28,849 bases of DNA from Actinomycetales bacterium UBA1383. Its GTDB lineage: Bacteria > Actinomycetota > Actinomycetes > Actinomycetales > Actinomycetaceae. Made by a program: the position numbers and the translations under genes. Positions within the stretch are counted from its first letter, which is position 1; every line of letters starts with the position of its first letter. The notes under the pieces were generated by a model. It saw nothing but the letters and a program-made list of their open reading frames with translations. It ran no database searches and was not told the origin of the DNA. This document shows, piece by piece, positions 7,311 to 14,676 of the stretch. Location: contig DBQX01000002.1 in the NCBI GenBank assembly GCA_002305415.1, positions 40,887 through 69,735 of the forward strand, in the 5' to 3' direction.

Positions 7311-9572
7311 GTGGACGACGACGCCGAAGCCCGGGAGATCGCCCTCGAGCAGCGCCACGTCGACCGTGTGTACGGCCGGCTGGACGTGATGCGCAGGACC
7401 TACCGCCGCAACCTCGCCAACGTGCGCCGGTCCGGTCCGAGTGGCTCGCCGCAGAACCGCTCCGAGCGGGACGCCTTCGCGGCCCACTACGAGGACATGA
7501 TCGCGCGTCTCGACCAGGTCGAGAATCGCCTGGTGTTCGGGCGCCTCGACCTCGCCGACGGCGAGACACGCTACGTCGGGCGCATCGGGATCCTCAGCGA
7601 GGACCAGGAGCAGTTGCTGGTGGACTGGCGCGCGCCGTCGGCGCGTCCGTTCTACCAGGCGACGGCCGCGCACCCCGGCGCGGTGGTGCGCCGGCGGCAC
7701 ATCACCACCGAGGGCCGGGCCGTCGTCGGGATCGAGGACGAACTCCTCAATGCCGCGGAGCTGACGACCGAGGTGGCGACGTCGCTGACCGGCGAGGGCG
7801 CGCTCTTCGCCGCCCTGTCCGCGGCGCGGGAGGGCCGGATGGGCGACATCGTCGCCACGATCCAGGCCGAGCAGGACGCCATCATCCGCGACGACGTCGA
7901 GGGCATCCTCGTGGTGCAGGGCGGTCCGGGAACCGGCAAGACCGCGGTCGCACTCCATCGCGCCGCATACCTCCTCTACGCACACCGCGAGCGGCTGCAA
8001 CGCTCCGGCGTCCTGATCGTCGGACCGACCCGGGTCTTCCTCGACTACATCGACCAGGTGCTCCCATCGCTCGGCGAGAACGACGTCGTCTCGACGACCA
8101 TCGGCGACCTGCTGCCCGGGACGTCGACGCGGCTCCGCGACGAGGAGGCCGTGGCACAGGTGAAGGGCGACCTGGAGATGGCGAACGTCGTGGAGCGTGC
8201 GGTCAAGGCACTGCAGCGCGTCCCGGAGGGGCCTCGCGAGATCACCATCGAGGGCGTGAGGGTGGTTGTCGCTCCCGACGCCGTCGCGCGCGCCATGTCG
8301 CGGGCACGCCGCGCTGCCAGCACCCACAACGAGGGCCGGACGCCCTTCGTGCTGGCCATGCTCGAGGACCTGGTACGGCAGTACGCCCGTGGACGGGGAC
8401 TCGACGACGAGGACGACACCTCCTACCTCTACGAGGACGTCCGCTCCAACCGGGAGGTGCGGATCGCCCTGAACCTCTGCTGGATGCCGACCACCGCGCA
8501 CGGGCTCCTCGAGAAGCTGTACGCCCGGCCCGAGCTGCTGGCCCGCCACGCCCCCAAGTTCACCCAGGCGGAGCGCGACCTGCTCCTCCGCGAGCCGGGG
8601 AGCCCCTGGACGATCTCGGACGTGCCGATCCTCGACGAGCTCGCGGAGCTGCTGGGGCCACACGAGGAGGCGGAGTCGCGGCGTCACCGGCTCGTGGAGC
8701 AGGCGAACGCGCGGGAACAGCTCGAGTTCGCGCAGGCCGCCATCGACGCACAGGACCTCGGCGGCGGCATGGTGAACGCGTCGATGCTCGCCGCCCGGTT
8801 CGCGCAGCACGGGCCGCGTCTCACCCTCGCGGAGAAAGCGGCGAACGACCGGACCTGGACGTTCGGCCACATCGTCGTGGATGAGGCGCAGGAGCTGTCC
8901 CCCATGGCCTGGAGGGCGCTGCTCCGGCGCTGCCCCCTGCGGTCCATGACTGTGGTGGGCGACCTCGCGCAGCGTTCCGGGTCCCAGCCCGCGACCTCGT
9001 GGCGCTCCCTCATGGGCAAGGCGGGACGCGAACACGTCAGGCAGGCCGCACTCACGGTGAGCTACCGAACGCCGGCCACCGTCCTCGCCGCGGCGACGTC
9101 GGTCCTGATGGCGAACGCCCCGGGCGACTATCTCCCCCTCACCGCGGTCCGCGACGTCCCCCGGTCCCTCATCACCACCCGGGGCCACTGGCGCGACGTG
9201 CTCGTCGACGTCGTCACGAGCGAGCTGCGCGGCCTCGGCCGCGGCAAGATGGCCGTCATCGCCCCCACGGACCAGCTGGCAGGCGTCCGTGCCGAGTTGG
9301 CGGAGTCCGTAGGCGAGGCACTCGTGTCACCCGACGGCCACCCGCTCCGGGCGCCGCTCGTGGTGCTGGATGCACCCGGGGCGAAGGGCCTCGAGTTCGA
9401 CGTCGTCATCGTCGTCGAGCCCGCGCACATCGCTGCCGCCTCGGTGGGCGACATCTACGTGGCGATGACGCGGCCCACCCGCCGGCTCCACGCCGTCTAC
9501 CGGGACGAGCTGCCCGACGGGTGGCCTGCGGACCATGATGTGGTCTCGCACCACGCGGGGCCGCGCGCGTGA
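7311..9572 (+). CDS. helD: HelD/HelR-type RNA polymerase-associated superfamily 1 helicase
   Basis: A UvrD/Rep-like SF1 ATPase of 753 residues. The N-terminus (1-75) is helical with a charged coiled-coil character and lacks a UvrD motif, as in HelD proteins that enter RNA polymerase channels and release stalled enzyme. The next block (GRIGILSEDQEQLLVDWRAP, 90-109) is characteristic of the HelD family. Walker A GPGTGKT is at 205-211, Walker B VVDEAQE at about 522-528, VVGDLAQ follows, and motif VI-like VAMTRPTRRL is near the C-terminus. Actinobacterial homologues can protect RNA polymerase from rifamycins; whether this one does is inference. The GTG at 7311 has AGAAGGGA upstream. GATAAT at 7267-7272 could be its -10. 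The stop overlaps the region just before serA. Confidence 0.85.
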   Translation: MDDDAEAREIALEQRHVDRVYGRLDVMRRTYRRNLANVRRSGPSGSPQNRSERDAFAAHYEDMIARLDQVENRLVFGRLDLADGETRYVGRIGILSEDQEQLLVDWRAPSARPFYQATAAHPGAVVRRRHITTEGRAVVGIEDELLNAAELTTEVATSLTGEGALFAALSAAREGRMGDIVATIQAEQDAIIRDDVEGILVVQGGPGTGKTAVALHRAAYLLYAHRERLQRSGVLIVGPTRVFLDYIDQVLPSLGENDVVSTTIGDLLPGTSTRLRDEEAVAQVKGDLEMANVVERAVKALQRVPEGPREITIEGVRVVVAPDAVARAMSRARRAASTHNEGRTPFVLAMLEDLVRQYARGRGLDDEDDTSYLYEDVRSNREVRIALNLCWMPTTAHGLLEKLYARPELLARHAPKFTQAERDLLLREPGSPWTISDVPILDELAELLGPHEEAESRRHRLVEQANAREQLEFAQAAIDAQDLGGGMVNASMLAARFAQHGPRLTLAEKAANDRTWTFGHIVVDEAQELSPMAWRALLRRCPLRSMTVVGDLAQRSGSQPATSWRSLMGKAGREHVRQAALTVSYRTPATVLAAATSVLMANAPGDYLPLTAVRDVPRSLITTRGHWRDVLVDVVTSELRGLGRGKMAVIAPTDQLAGVRAELAESVGEALVSPDGHPLRAPLVVLDAPGAKGLEFDVVIVVEPAHIAAASVGDIYVAMTRPTRRLHAVYRDELPDGWPADHDVVSHHAGPRA

Positions 9573-9586
9573 GGGAACATGGGCGC

Positions 9587-10807
9587 GTGGCGACTGCCCT
9601 GCTCCTCGAGAATCCCCACCCCGACGCGGACCCGCAGCTCCAGTCGGTAGGGCTGACGACTGCCCGGCACCCGGGAGCGCTGGACGAGGACGAACTCATC
9701 GAGGCGCTCGCCGGCGTCCGGGTACTGGGTATCCGGTCCAAGACCACGGTGAGCGCCCGGGTGCTGGCCGCCAATCCCCAGCTCGAGGCGATCGGCGCCT
9801 TCTGCATCGGCACCAACCAGGTCGACCTGAAGGCCGCTGCCCGGCAGGGCGTCGCCGTCTTCAACGCGCCGTACTCGAACACGCGCTCCGTCGTCGAACT
9901 CGCCATCGGGGAGATCATCGCCCTGATGCGCCGGCTCACGGAGCGGGACCGCGCCCTGCACTTCGGGGTGTGGGAGAAGTCCGCATCGGGATCCCACGAG
10001 GTGCGCGGGCGCACGCTCGGGATCATCGGCTACGGCAGCATCGGGACGCAGCTGTCAGTGGTGGCGGAGGCGCTCGGGATGCGGGTGCTGTACTACGACG
10101 TCGTCGAGCGGCTCGCCCTGGGCAACGCGAAGCGCGCCCGGAGCATCTCCGAAGTCCTGCGCAACTCGGACGTCGTCTCGCTCCACGTCGATGGGAGGGC
10201 GGGGAACGCCGGTCTCTTCGGCGCGAAGGAGTTCGCGCAGATGAAACCGGGTGCGCTCTTCCTCAACCTCTCGCGCGGTTTCGTCGTCGACACCACCGCC
10301 CTGCGGCAGAACATCATCGACGGACACATCGCCGGGGCCGCGGTCGACGTGTTCCCCGAGGAACCCAAGAGGAACGGTGACCCATTCGAGTCGGAGCTGC
10401 GCGGCCTGCCGAACGTCATCCTCACCCCGCACATCGGCGGGTCCACCCAGGAAGCGCAGGTGGCCATCGGCCAGTTCGTGGGGAGCAAGCTCGCCAGCTA
10501 CATCCGCACGGGCTCGACTGACATGAGCGTGAACCTCCCCCGGCTGACCCTCGAGCCATCGGAATCGACTCGGTTCCGCTGCGCCTACGTCCATCGCAAC
10601 ACGCCCGGAGTCCTCGCGCTCGTGAACCAGACCTTCGCCGAGCACGGCGCGAACATCGAGGGCCAGATCCTCGGCACCGCCGGCGAGATCGGCTACATGA
10701 TCACGGATCTCGGCACCGACCTCCCCGCGGAAGCCCTCGCCGCCCTGCGCGGGATGGAGGACACAATCAGGCTCCGTGTCCTCACCCGGATGCCACCCGC
10801 CAGCTGA
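9587..10807 (+). CDS. serA: D-3-phosphoglycerate dehydrogenase SerA (E. coli type, with ACT domain)
   Basis: Catalyses NAD-dependent oxidation of 3-phosphoglycerate, the first step of serine synthesis. The 406-residue product resembles the short E. coli-type enzyme: substrate-binding domain (FCIGTNQVDL, FNAPYSNTRSV), NAD loop GYGSIG at 148-153, and catalytic R230 (LSRG), E259 (FPEEP) and H282 (TPHIGGST). A C-terminal ACT domain (about 330-400, HRNTPGVLALVNQTFAEHGANI) should bind serine for feedback inhibition. I choose GTG 9587 because homologues begin with a similar ALLLENPHP motif. GTG 9569, which overlaps the helicase TGA as GTGA, would add six residues. It is probably co-transcribed with the HelD gene. 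Confidence 0.93.
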   Translation: MATALLLENPHPDADPQLQSVGLTTARHPGALDEDELIEALAGVRVLGIRSKTTVSARVLAANPQLEAIGAFCIGTNQVDLKAAARQGVAVFNAPYSNTRSVVELAIGEIIALMRRLTERDRALHFGVWEKSASGSHEVRGRTLGIIGYGSIGTQLSVVAEALGMRVLYYDVVERLALGNAKRARSISEVLRNSDVVSLHVDGRAGNAGLFGAKEFAQMKPGALFLNLSRGFVVDTTALRQNIIDGHIAGAAVDVFPEEPKRNGDPFESELRGLPNVILTPHIGGSTQEAQVAIGQFVGSKLASYIRTGSTDMSVNLPRLTLEPSESTRFRCAYVHRNTPGVLALVNQTFAEHGANIEGQILGTAGEIGYMITDLGTDLPAEALAALRGMEDTIRLRVLTRMPPAS

Positions 10808-10812
10808 GGGCG

Positions 10813-10818
10813 TACGGT
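10813..10818 (+). promoter_or_regulatory. -10 element (leaderless) for the aldo/keto reductase gene
   Basis: TACGGT (TANNNT) lies five bases after the serA stop and seven bases before the ATG at 10826, the spacing of a leaderless transcript. There is no strong Shine-Dalgarno sequence for that ATG. Confidence 0.55.
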
Positions 10819-10825
10819 CGGGACC

Positions 10826-11848
10826 ATGCACCATGCTGATCCCGACCGCGACTCGTCCATGCGCTATCGCCGATGCGGCGCGAGCGGACTCGACCTCCCG
10901 GTCATCTCCCTCGGACTGTGGCAGAACTTCGGCGAGACCACTCCGGTCGCGACGCAACGGGAGATCATCCTCGCCGCGTTCGATGCCGGCGTGACCCACA
11001 TCGACCTCGCGAACAACTACGGACCGCCGCCGGGCGCCGCCGAGAGCACCTTCGGCGAGATCCTCCGCACCGACCTCGCCCCCTACCGGGACGAACTCGT
11101 GATCTCGACCAAAGCCGGCTACCGGATGTGGCCCGGCCCATACGGCGAATGGGGATCCCGGAAGTACCTCCGGGCGTCGTTGGACCAGTCACTGCGGCGG
11201 CTCGGGCTCGACCACGTCGACCTCTTCTACTCACACCGGTTCGATCCCGCCACCCCGCTACGGGAGACGATCGGAGCACTGCGGTACGCGGTGGAGAGCG
11301 GCAAGGCCATCTACGTGGGCATCTCGTCCTACACGGCGCAGCAGACGCGGGAGGCCCTGGACATCGCCGCGGACCTCGGTGTGGACCTTCTCATCCACCA
11401 GCCCTCCTACTCGATGTTCAACCGGTGGATCGAGGAGGGCTCCCCCAGCCTGCTCGACGTCCTCGGGGAGCGTGGGATGGGAGCCATCGTGTTCTCGCCG
11501 CTCGCCCAGGGCATGCTCACCGACAAATACCTCGCGGGCATACCCGCCGGTTCACGTGCGACCCTCGACGACTCCCTGCGCCAGTCGTTCCTGACCGAGG
11601 ACGTCCTCGCGCGAATCCGCTCCCTCGACGAGATCGCACGGCGGCGTGGCCAGACCCTCGCCCAGATGGCCATCGCGTGGGCACTCCGGGACCCCAGGGT
11701 CACCTCTGCTCTGATCGGCGCCTCGAGCGTGGCGCAACTGCGCGATTCACTCGGCGCACTCGAAGCCCTCGACTTCGACGCCGGCGAGCTCGCGGAGATC
11801 GAGGCACTTGCGGTCGAGGCGCACATCAACCTGTGGGCCCAGCGCTGA
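10826..11848 (+). CDS. Aldo/keto reductase, YghZ/AKR14-like
   Basis: An NADPH-dependent TIM-barrel oxidoreductase of 340 residues. The catalytic tetrad is visible as D60 (HIDLANNY), Y65, K96 (ISTKAGY) and H137 (YSHRFD). The loop NNYGPPPGAAE is typical of the YghZ/Gpr group, which reduces L-glyceraldehyde 3-phosphate and methylglyoxal. C-terminal LIGASSVAQL binds the cofactor phosphate. The physiological substrate here is not known. ATG 10826 follows a leaderless-type -10, but an internal ATG at residue 12 (MRYRRCGASGL) matches the usual N-terminus of homologues and is a possible alternative. The gene converges with nrdR across three bases. Confidence 0.88.
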   Translation: MHHADPDRDSSMRYRRCGASGLDLPVISLGLWQNFGETTPVATQREIILAAFDAGVTHIDLANNYGPPPGAAESTFGEILRTDLAPYRDELVISTKAGYRMWPGPYGEWGSRKYLRASLDQSLRRLGLDHVDLFYSHRFDPATPLRETIGALRYAVESGKAIYVGISSYTAQQTREALDIAADLGVDLLIHQPSYSMFNRWIEEGSPSLLDVLGERGMGAIVFSPLAQGMLTDKYLAGIPAGSRATLDDSLRQSFLTEDVLARIRSLDEIARRRGQTLAQMAIAWALRDPRVTSALIGASSVAQLRDSLGALEALDFDAGELAEIEALAVEAHINLWAQR

Positions 11849-11851
11849 CCC

Positions 11852-12337
11852 TCACTCCGGGGGCGCGCCCGAGCCGCCGGCCTCGTCCGGAGTCCGCACC
11901 GACCTGAGCGCCGCGATCGCCGCCTCGAAGTCGTCCAGCGAGTTGAACGACGAGTACACGGAGGCGAACCGGAGGTAGGCAACCGTGTCCAGCCGCCGGA
12001 GCGGACCGAGGATCGCCGTGCCGATGTCATTGGCGTCGATGATCGAGGAGCCCGTGGACCGGATGGACTCCTCCACACCCTGGGCGAGGAGCGCGATCTG
12101 GTCGTCCGTCACCGGCCGGTTCTGGCAGGCCTTCCGTACTCCCGCGGCGATCTTCTCGCGGGAGAACGGCTCCGTGACCCCCGAACGCTTCAGGACGGTC
12201 AGGGTGGAGGTCTCCAGGGTCGTGAAACGGCGGTGGCAACTCGGACACTCGCGCCGGCGGCGGATGGCAGACCCGTCGTCGAGGGTCCGCGAGTCGATCA
12301 CGCGGGAATCCGGATGACGACAGAACGGGCAGTGCAT
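11852..12337 (-). CDS. nrdR: Transcriptional repressor NrdR
   Basis: An ATP/dATP-sensing repressor of ribonucleotide reductase genes. The 161-residue product has the N-terminal zinc ribbon with C3, C6, C31 and C34 (CPFC...CPSC), followed by an ATP-cone domain from about 49 to 139 (VLKRSGVTEPFSREKI, then RFASVYSSF). The C-terminus is Gly/Pro-rich. The ATG at 12335-12337 has GGAGGGA about nine bases upstream and begins the conserved MHCPFC; the longer frame upstream is unconserved. It lies 85 bases downstream of the LysM gene in the same direction, the lexA/divS/nrdR arrangement known from Corynebacterium. No nrd structural gene or clear NrdR box is in the window. Confidence 0.95.
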   Translation of the reverse strand: MHCPFCRHPDSRVIDSRTLDDGSAIRRRRECPSCHRRFTTLETSTLTVLKRSGVTEPFSREKIAAGVRKACQNRPVTDDQIALLAQGVEESIRSTGSSIIDANDIGTAILGPLRRLDTVAYLRFASVYSSFNSLDDFEAAIAALRSVRTPDEAGGSGAPPE

Positions 12338-12381
12338 GGGGCGTGCTCCCTCCAACGTCGCTCGGCGAGCCGCTGGTGCGA

Positions 12382-12410
12382 ACGTTATTGGGCCGCCCGA
12401 CGGATCGCAA
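12382..12410 (-). promoter_or_regulatory. Candidate nrdR promoter
   Basis: On the minus strand TTGCGA (12405-12410) and TAACGT (12382-12387) are separated by exactly 17 bases, between the LysM gene and nrdR. This would let nrdR be expressed independently of the SOS-controlled gene upstream. Confidence 0.5.
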
Positions 12411-12422
12411 ACCACGTGGACC

Positions 12423-12794
12423 TCACCGTCCGGGAATGACGAGTCGCTGGCCGGGGACGACGACATCGGTGGCGAGACCGTTGAGGCGCACGATCTCGGC
12501 GACGACGTCCCGCACGTCCCGGCCGGGTCCGGCGAGGCCAGCGGCCAGCGACCACAGGGAGTCGCCCGCCTCCACGGTGACCACCCCCGTCCCCACGGCG
12601 GGCGTGGGCCGGAGCGCCAGCCCGGCGGCCGCCCCGAGAGCCACCGCCAGGAGGACCGCGATCACGGCCGAAATCACGCGGACCACGAACCGCCCGCGGG
12701 ACGTGCGGCGACGCGGAATGGCATCGGCGTCGTGGACAAGCCGCAGCCGCGGGGGCACGGGGACGGGAACCTGGTCGATCAGCAAAGCGCTCAT
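12423..12794 (-). CDS. LysM-domain membrane protein, probable SOS cell-division suppressor (ChiZ/DivS/YneA type)
   Basis: A 123-residue bitopic protein. The N-terminus is Pro/Arg-rich and cytoplasmic (1-35). One transmembrane helix spans about 36-61, followed by an extracytoplasmic LysM domain at about 71-121 (VTVEAGDSLWSLA, then VPGQRLVIPG). Divergent linkage to lexA, LexA boxes over its promoter, and nrdR downstream match Rv2719c/ChiZ of mycobacteria and DivS of Corynebacterium. Those proteins delay division after DNA damage, as YneA does in Bacillus. No catalytic domain is visible beyond LysM. The ATG at 12792-12794 has GAGGAG seven bases upstream; the longer frame to 12926 would run through both SOS boxes and is rejected. 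Function is inferred from context. Confidence 0.83.
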   Translation of the reverse strand: MSALLIDQVPVPVPPRLRLVHDADAIPRRRTSRGRFVVRVISAVIAVLLAVALGAAAGLALRPTPAVGTGVVTVEAGDSLWSLAAGLAGPGRDVRDVVAEIVRLNGLATDVVVPGQRLVIPGR

Positions 12795-12804
12795 CCGAAT
12801 CTCC

Positions 12805-12820
12805 TCGAACACCTGTTCGT
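12805..12820 (-). promoter_or_regulatory. LexA (SOS) box upstream of the LysM gene
   Basis: TCGAACACCTGTTCGT matches the actinobacterial SOS consensus TCGAAC-N4-GTTCGA with one mismatch. It lies 11 bases before the LysM start and overlaps its ribosome binding site region. Confidence 0.88.
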
Positions 12821-12835
12821 CGTACATCTGTTCAC
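12820..12835 (-). promoter_or_regulatory. Degenerate second LexA box next to the LysM operator
   Basis: TCGTACATCTGTTCAC shares 9 of the 12 fixed positions of the SOS consensus. It is repeated 15 bases from the stronger box, between that box and a TACTGT -10 candidate (12836-12841, minus strand). Confidence 0.4.
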
Positions 12836-12868
12836 ACAGTAGCGCATGGTTCCGGTTGCGACACGCCC

Positions 12869-12884
12869 TCGAACAGATGTTTGA
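12869..12884 (+). promoter_or_regulatory. LexA (SOS) box in the lexA promoter
   Basis: TCGAACAGATGTTTGA matches TCGAAC-N4-GTTCGA with one mismatch. Its right end overlaps the proposed lexA -35 hexamer, the arrangement expected for autorepression. Confidence 0.88.
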
Positions 12885-12909
12885 TGACGCATCCCGGCGG
12901 CCATATGCT
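12881..12909 (+). promoter_or_regulatory. lexA promoter
   Basis: TTGATG (12881-12886), a 17-base spacer and TATGCT (12904-12909) form a good housekeeping promoter about 45 bases before the lexA ATG. The -35 overlaps the LexA box. Confidence 0.65.
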
Positions 12910-12960
12910 GCTGACCACGAGGACATCAGGTACCACTGACAGATTCGGACAGGAGTTGCG

Positions 12961-13620
12961 ATGGGCCACGAGGCAGGAGAGCTGACTGAACGTCAGGCGC
13001 TCGTCCTGGAGACGATCCGGAGTGCCGTGGCGTCGCGCGGCTACCCACCGACCGTCCGCGAAATCGGTGAGGCCGTTGGGCTCATGAGCCCCTCCTCCGT
13101 GAAGCACCAGCTGGACGCGCTCGAGCGGAAGGGGCACATCCGCAGGGACCCCCGCCTGCCGCGCGCCCTCGAACTCGTCGTGCCGGAGCGCCCGCACGCA
13201 CCGGAATCGGCCGCGAGCGCCACGCTCCTGGGTCACGAGGTCGCTGAGGGTGCGCTCGTACCACTCGTGGGCAGGATCGCCGCCGGTGGCCCGATCCTCG
13301 CCGACCAGTCCGTTGAGGACGTGTTCACCCTGCCTCGCCAGCTCGTGGGAGAGGGAGAACTCTTCATGCTCCGGGTCGCGGGCGACTCAATGGTCGAGGC
13401 GGCCATCTGCGATGGCGACTGGGTGGTGGTACGCCGTCAGCCGGTGGCGGAGAACGGCCAGGTCGTCGCCGCGCTCCTCGGCGAGGAGGCCACCGTCAAG
13501 ACACTGCAGCGCCGTGACGGCCGCGTCTGGCTCGTGCCCGCCAATGAGGCGTACGCGCCGATTCCCGGCGAGGACGCGACGATCCTCGGACGCGTGGTAT
13601 CCGTGCTGCGGGCTCTCTGA
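12961..13620 (+). CDS. lexA: SOS repressor LexA
   Basis: A 219-residue repressor of DNA-damage genes that cleaves itself when bound to RecA filaments. The N-terminal winged helix-turn-helix (about 9-70) contains the recognition region SPSSVKHQLDALERKGHI. The S24-type protease domain has the Ala108-Gly109 cleavage site in GRIAAGGPI, nucleophile Ser143 in AGDSM, and general-base Lys180 in EATVK. Length is normal for actinobacteria. The ATG at 12961 has AGGAG seven bases upstream. It is autoregulated through the box at 12869-12884 and diverges from the LysM/nrdR genes. A hairpin terminator starts at its last codons. Confidence 0.97.
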   Translation: MGHEAGELTERQALVLETIRSAVASRGYPPTVREIGEAVGLMSPSSVKHQLDALERKGHIRRDPRLPRALELVVPERPHAPESAASATLLGHEVAEGALVPLVGRIAAGGPILADQSVEDVFTLPRQLVGEGELFMLRVAGDSMVEAAICDGDWVVVRRQPVAENGQVVAALLGEEATVKTLQRRDGRVWLVPANEAYAPIPGEDATILGRVVSVLRAL

Positions 13621-13645
13621 CCGGTGGGCGCCGGCCAGAGAGCCC
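13610..13645. terminator. Bidirectional terminator between lexA and ldh
   Basis: GGGCTCTCTG and CAGAGAGCCC form a perfect 10-bp stem, extended by an inner CCGG/CCGG pairing across a six-base loop. It begins inside the last codons of lexA and ends eight bases before the ldh stop. There is no strong U-tract on either side, but it sits between two convergent genes. Confidence 0.7.
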
Positions 13646-13652
13646 AACGGCG

Positions 13653-14612
13653 TCAGTACCCGAACTTCGCAGCGGTGGTTCGGATCGACTCCGCCGAGGC
13701 GACGAGTCCGGCGCGCTCGGCCCGGGACAGCGGGGGCAGGATCCGGCTCACCGCACCGTGACGGTTGACGATCGTCGGCAGCGCCATGCAGACCTCGCCG
13801 AATTCGGGATACTCCGTGATCAGGGACGAGACTGGCAGGACCGCGTTCTCGTCACGCAGCACGGCCTCGATGATCCGCGCGCCCGCAAGCCCGATCGCGT
13901 AGTTCGTCGCACCCTTGCCCGCGATGATCGAGTACGCCGCGTTCTTCACCTCGTCGGCGATGCGCTCCTCGTCCGCGTCGTTGAGGCCCCGGCCCTCGGC
14001 ATTCCGCCAGTCCGACAGCGGCGCCGCACCGATGATCGCCGAACTCCACAGCGGGATCTCGGAGTCGCCGTGCTCGCCGGCGATGTAGGCGTGCACGTTC
14101 TGCACCGCGACGCCCGTCTCGCGGGACACCAGGTAGCGCAGACGGGAGGTGTCCAGCACGGTGCCGGAGCCGAACAGCTGGTTGGAGGGCAGCCCGGAGA
14201 TCTTGAGGGCGGCGTGGGTGACGACGTCGACGGGGTTGGTGACCATCATGTAGATCGCGTCGGGGGCCACCTCCAGGACGGGCGGCATGATCTTCTCCAT
14301 CAGGCCGATGGTCGCCCCCGCGAGGTCCATCCGTGACTGGCCGGGATCCTGCTTCGCACCGGCGGTCACCGCCACCATGTCGGCGTCGCGGCAGATCTCG
14401 ATGTCGTCGGACCCGTCGATCGTGCCCATCGGGGTGAACTGGATCCCGTGACCGAGGTCAAGGGCCTCCGCCTTGACCTTCGCCTTGTTGATGTCGTACA
14501 GGACGACATTGCGCGCCACGCCCTTGATGAGGCTGGCATATGCGAGGGTGGCCCCCACGGACCCTGCCCCGATGATGGCGAGCTTGGTGGGACGTCGTTC
14601 GGTAACACTCAT
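13653..14612 (-). CDS. ldh: L-lactate dehydrogenase
   Basis: NAD-dependent reduction of pyruvate to L-lactate in fermentative or microaerobic metabolism. The 319-residue product has the NAD loop GAGSVG at 15-20, Asp40 at the end of the second strand (VVLYD), and specificity loop AGAKQDPGQSR. Gln88 in that loop is the lactate-dehydrogenase residue; malate dehydrogenase would have Arg. MVTNPVDV, R157 in DTSRLR and catalytic His181 in AGEHGDS are all present. The start is ATG 14610-14612, with GAAAGG upstream. It follows dinG by 39 bases and may have its own promoter overlapping the dinG stop. A bidirectional terminator separates it from lexA. Confidence 0.95.
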   Translation of the reverse strand: MSVTERRPTKLAIIGAGSVGATLAYASLIKGVARNVVLYDINKAKVKAEALDLGHGIQFTPMGTIDGSDDIEICRDADMVAVTAGAKQDPGQSRMDLAGATIGLMEKIMPPVLEVAPDAIYMMVTNPVDVVTHAALKISGLPSNQLFGSGTVLDTSRLRYLVSRETGVAVQNVHAYIAGEHGDSEIPLWSSAIIGAAPLSDWRNAEGRGLNDADEERIADEVKNAAYSIIAGKGATNYAIGLAGARIIEAVLRDENAVLPVSSLITEYPEFGEVCMALPTIVNRHGAVSRILPPLSRAERAGLVASAESIRTTAAKFGY

Positions 14613-14648
14613 GGGTTTGCCTTTCGGAGCCGGTTGCTGTCGCGGCAG

Positions 14649-14676
14649 ATACTACAGGCTGAGCCGCGCCAGGGAA
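14649..14676 (-). promoter_or_regulatory. Candidate ldh promoter overlapping the dinG stop codon
   Basis: On the minus strand TAGTAT (14649-14654) overlaps the dinG TAG, and TTCCCT (14671-14676) lies 16 bases upstream. The -35 match is weak, so ldh could instead be read through from dinG. Confidence 0.35.

Noticed and set aside
5960..8884. A 974-residue plus-strand frame spanning the spermidine-synthase-like, PAC2 and HelD genes
   Set aside because: It is out of frame with or antisense to all three recognised genes and has low-complexity composition.
7200..9188. A 662-residue minus-strand frame opposite the helicase
   Set aside because: It is the antisense shadow of helD; no family motif and no ribosome site.
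12338..12422. NrdR box near nrdR
   Set aside because: No match to the ACACWATATATWGTGT-like consensus; only a promoter-like TTGCGA-N17-TAACGT was found.
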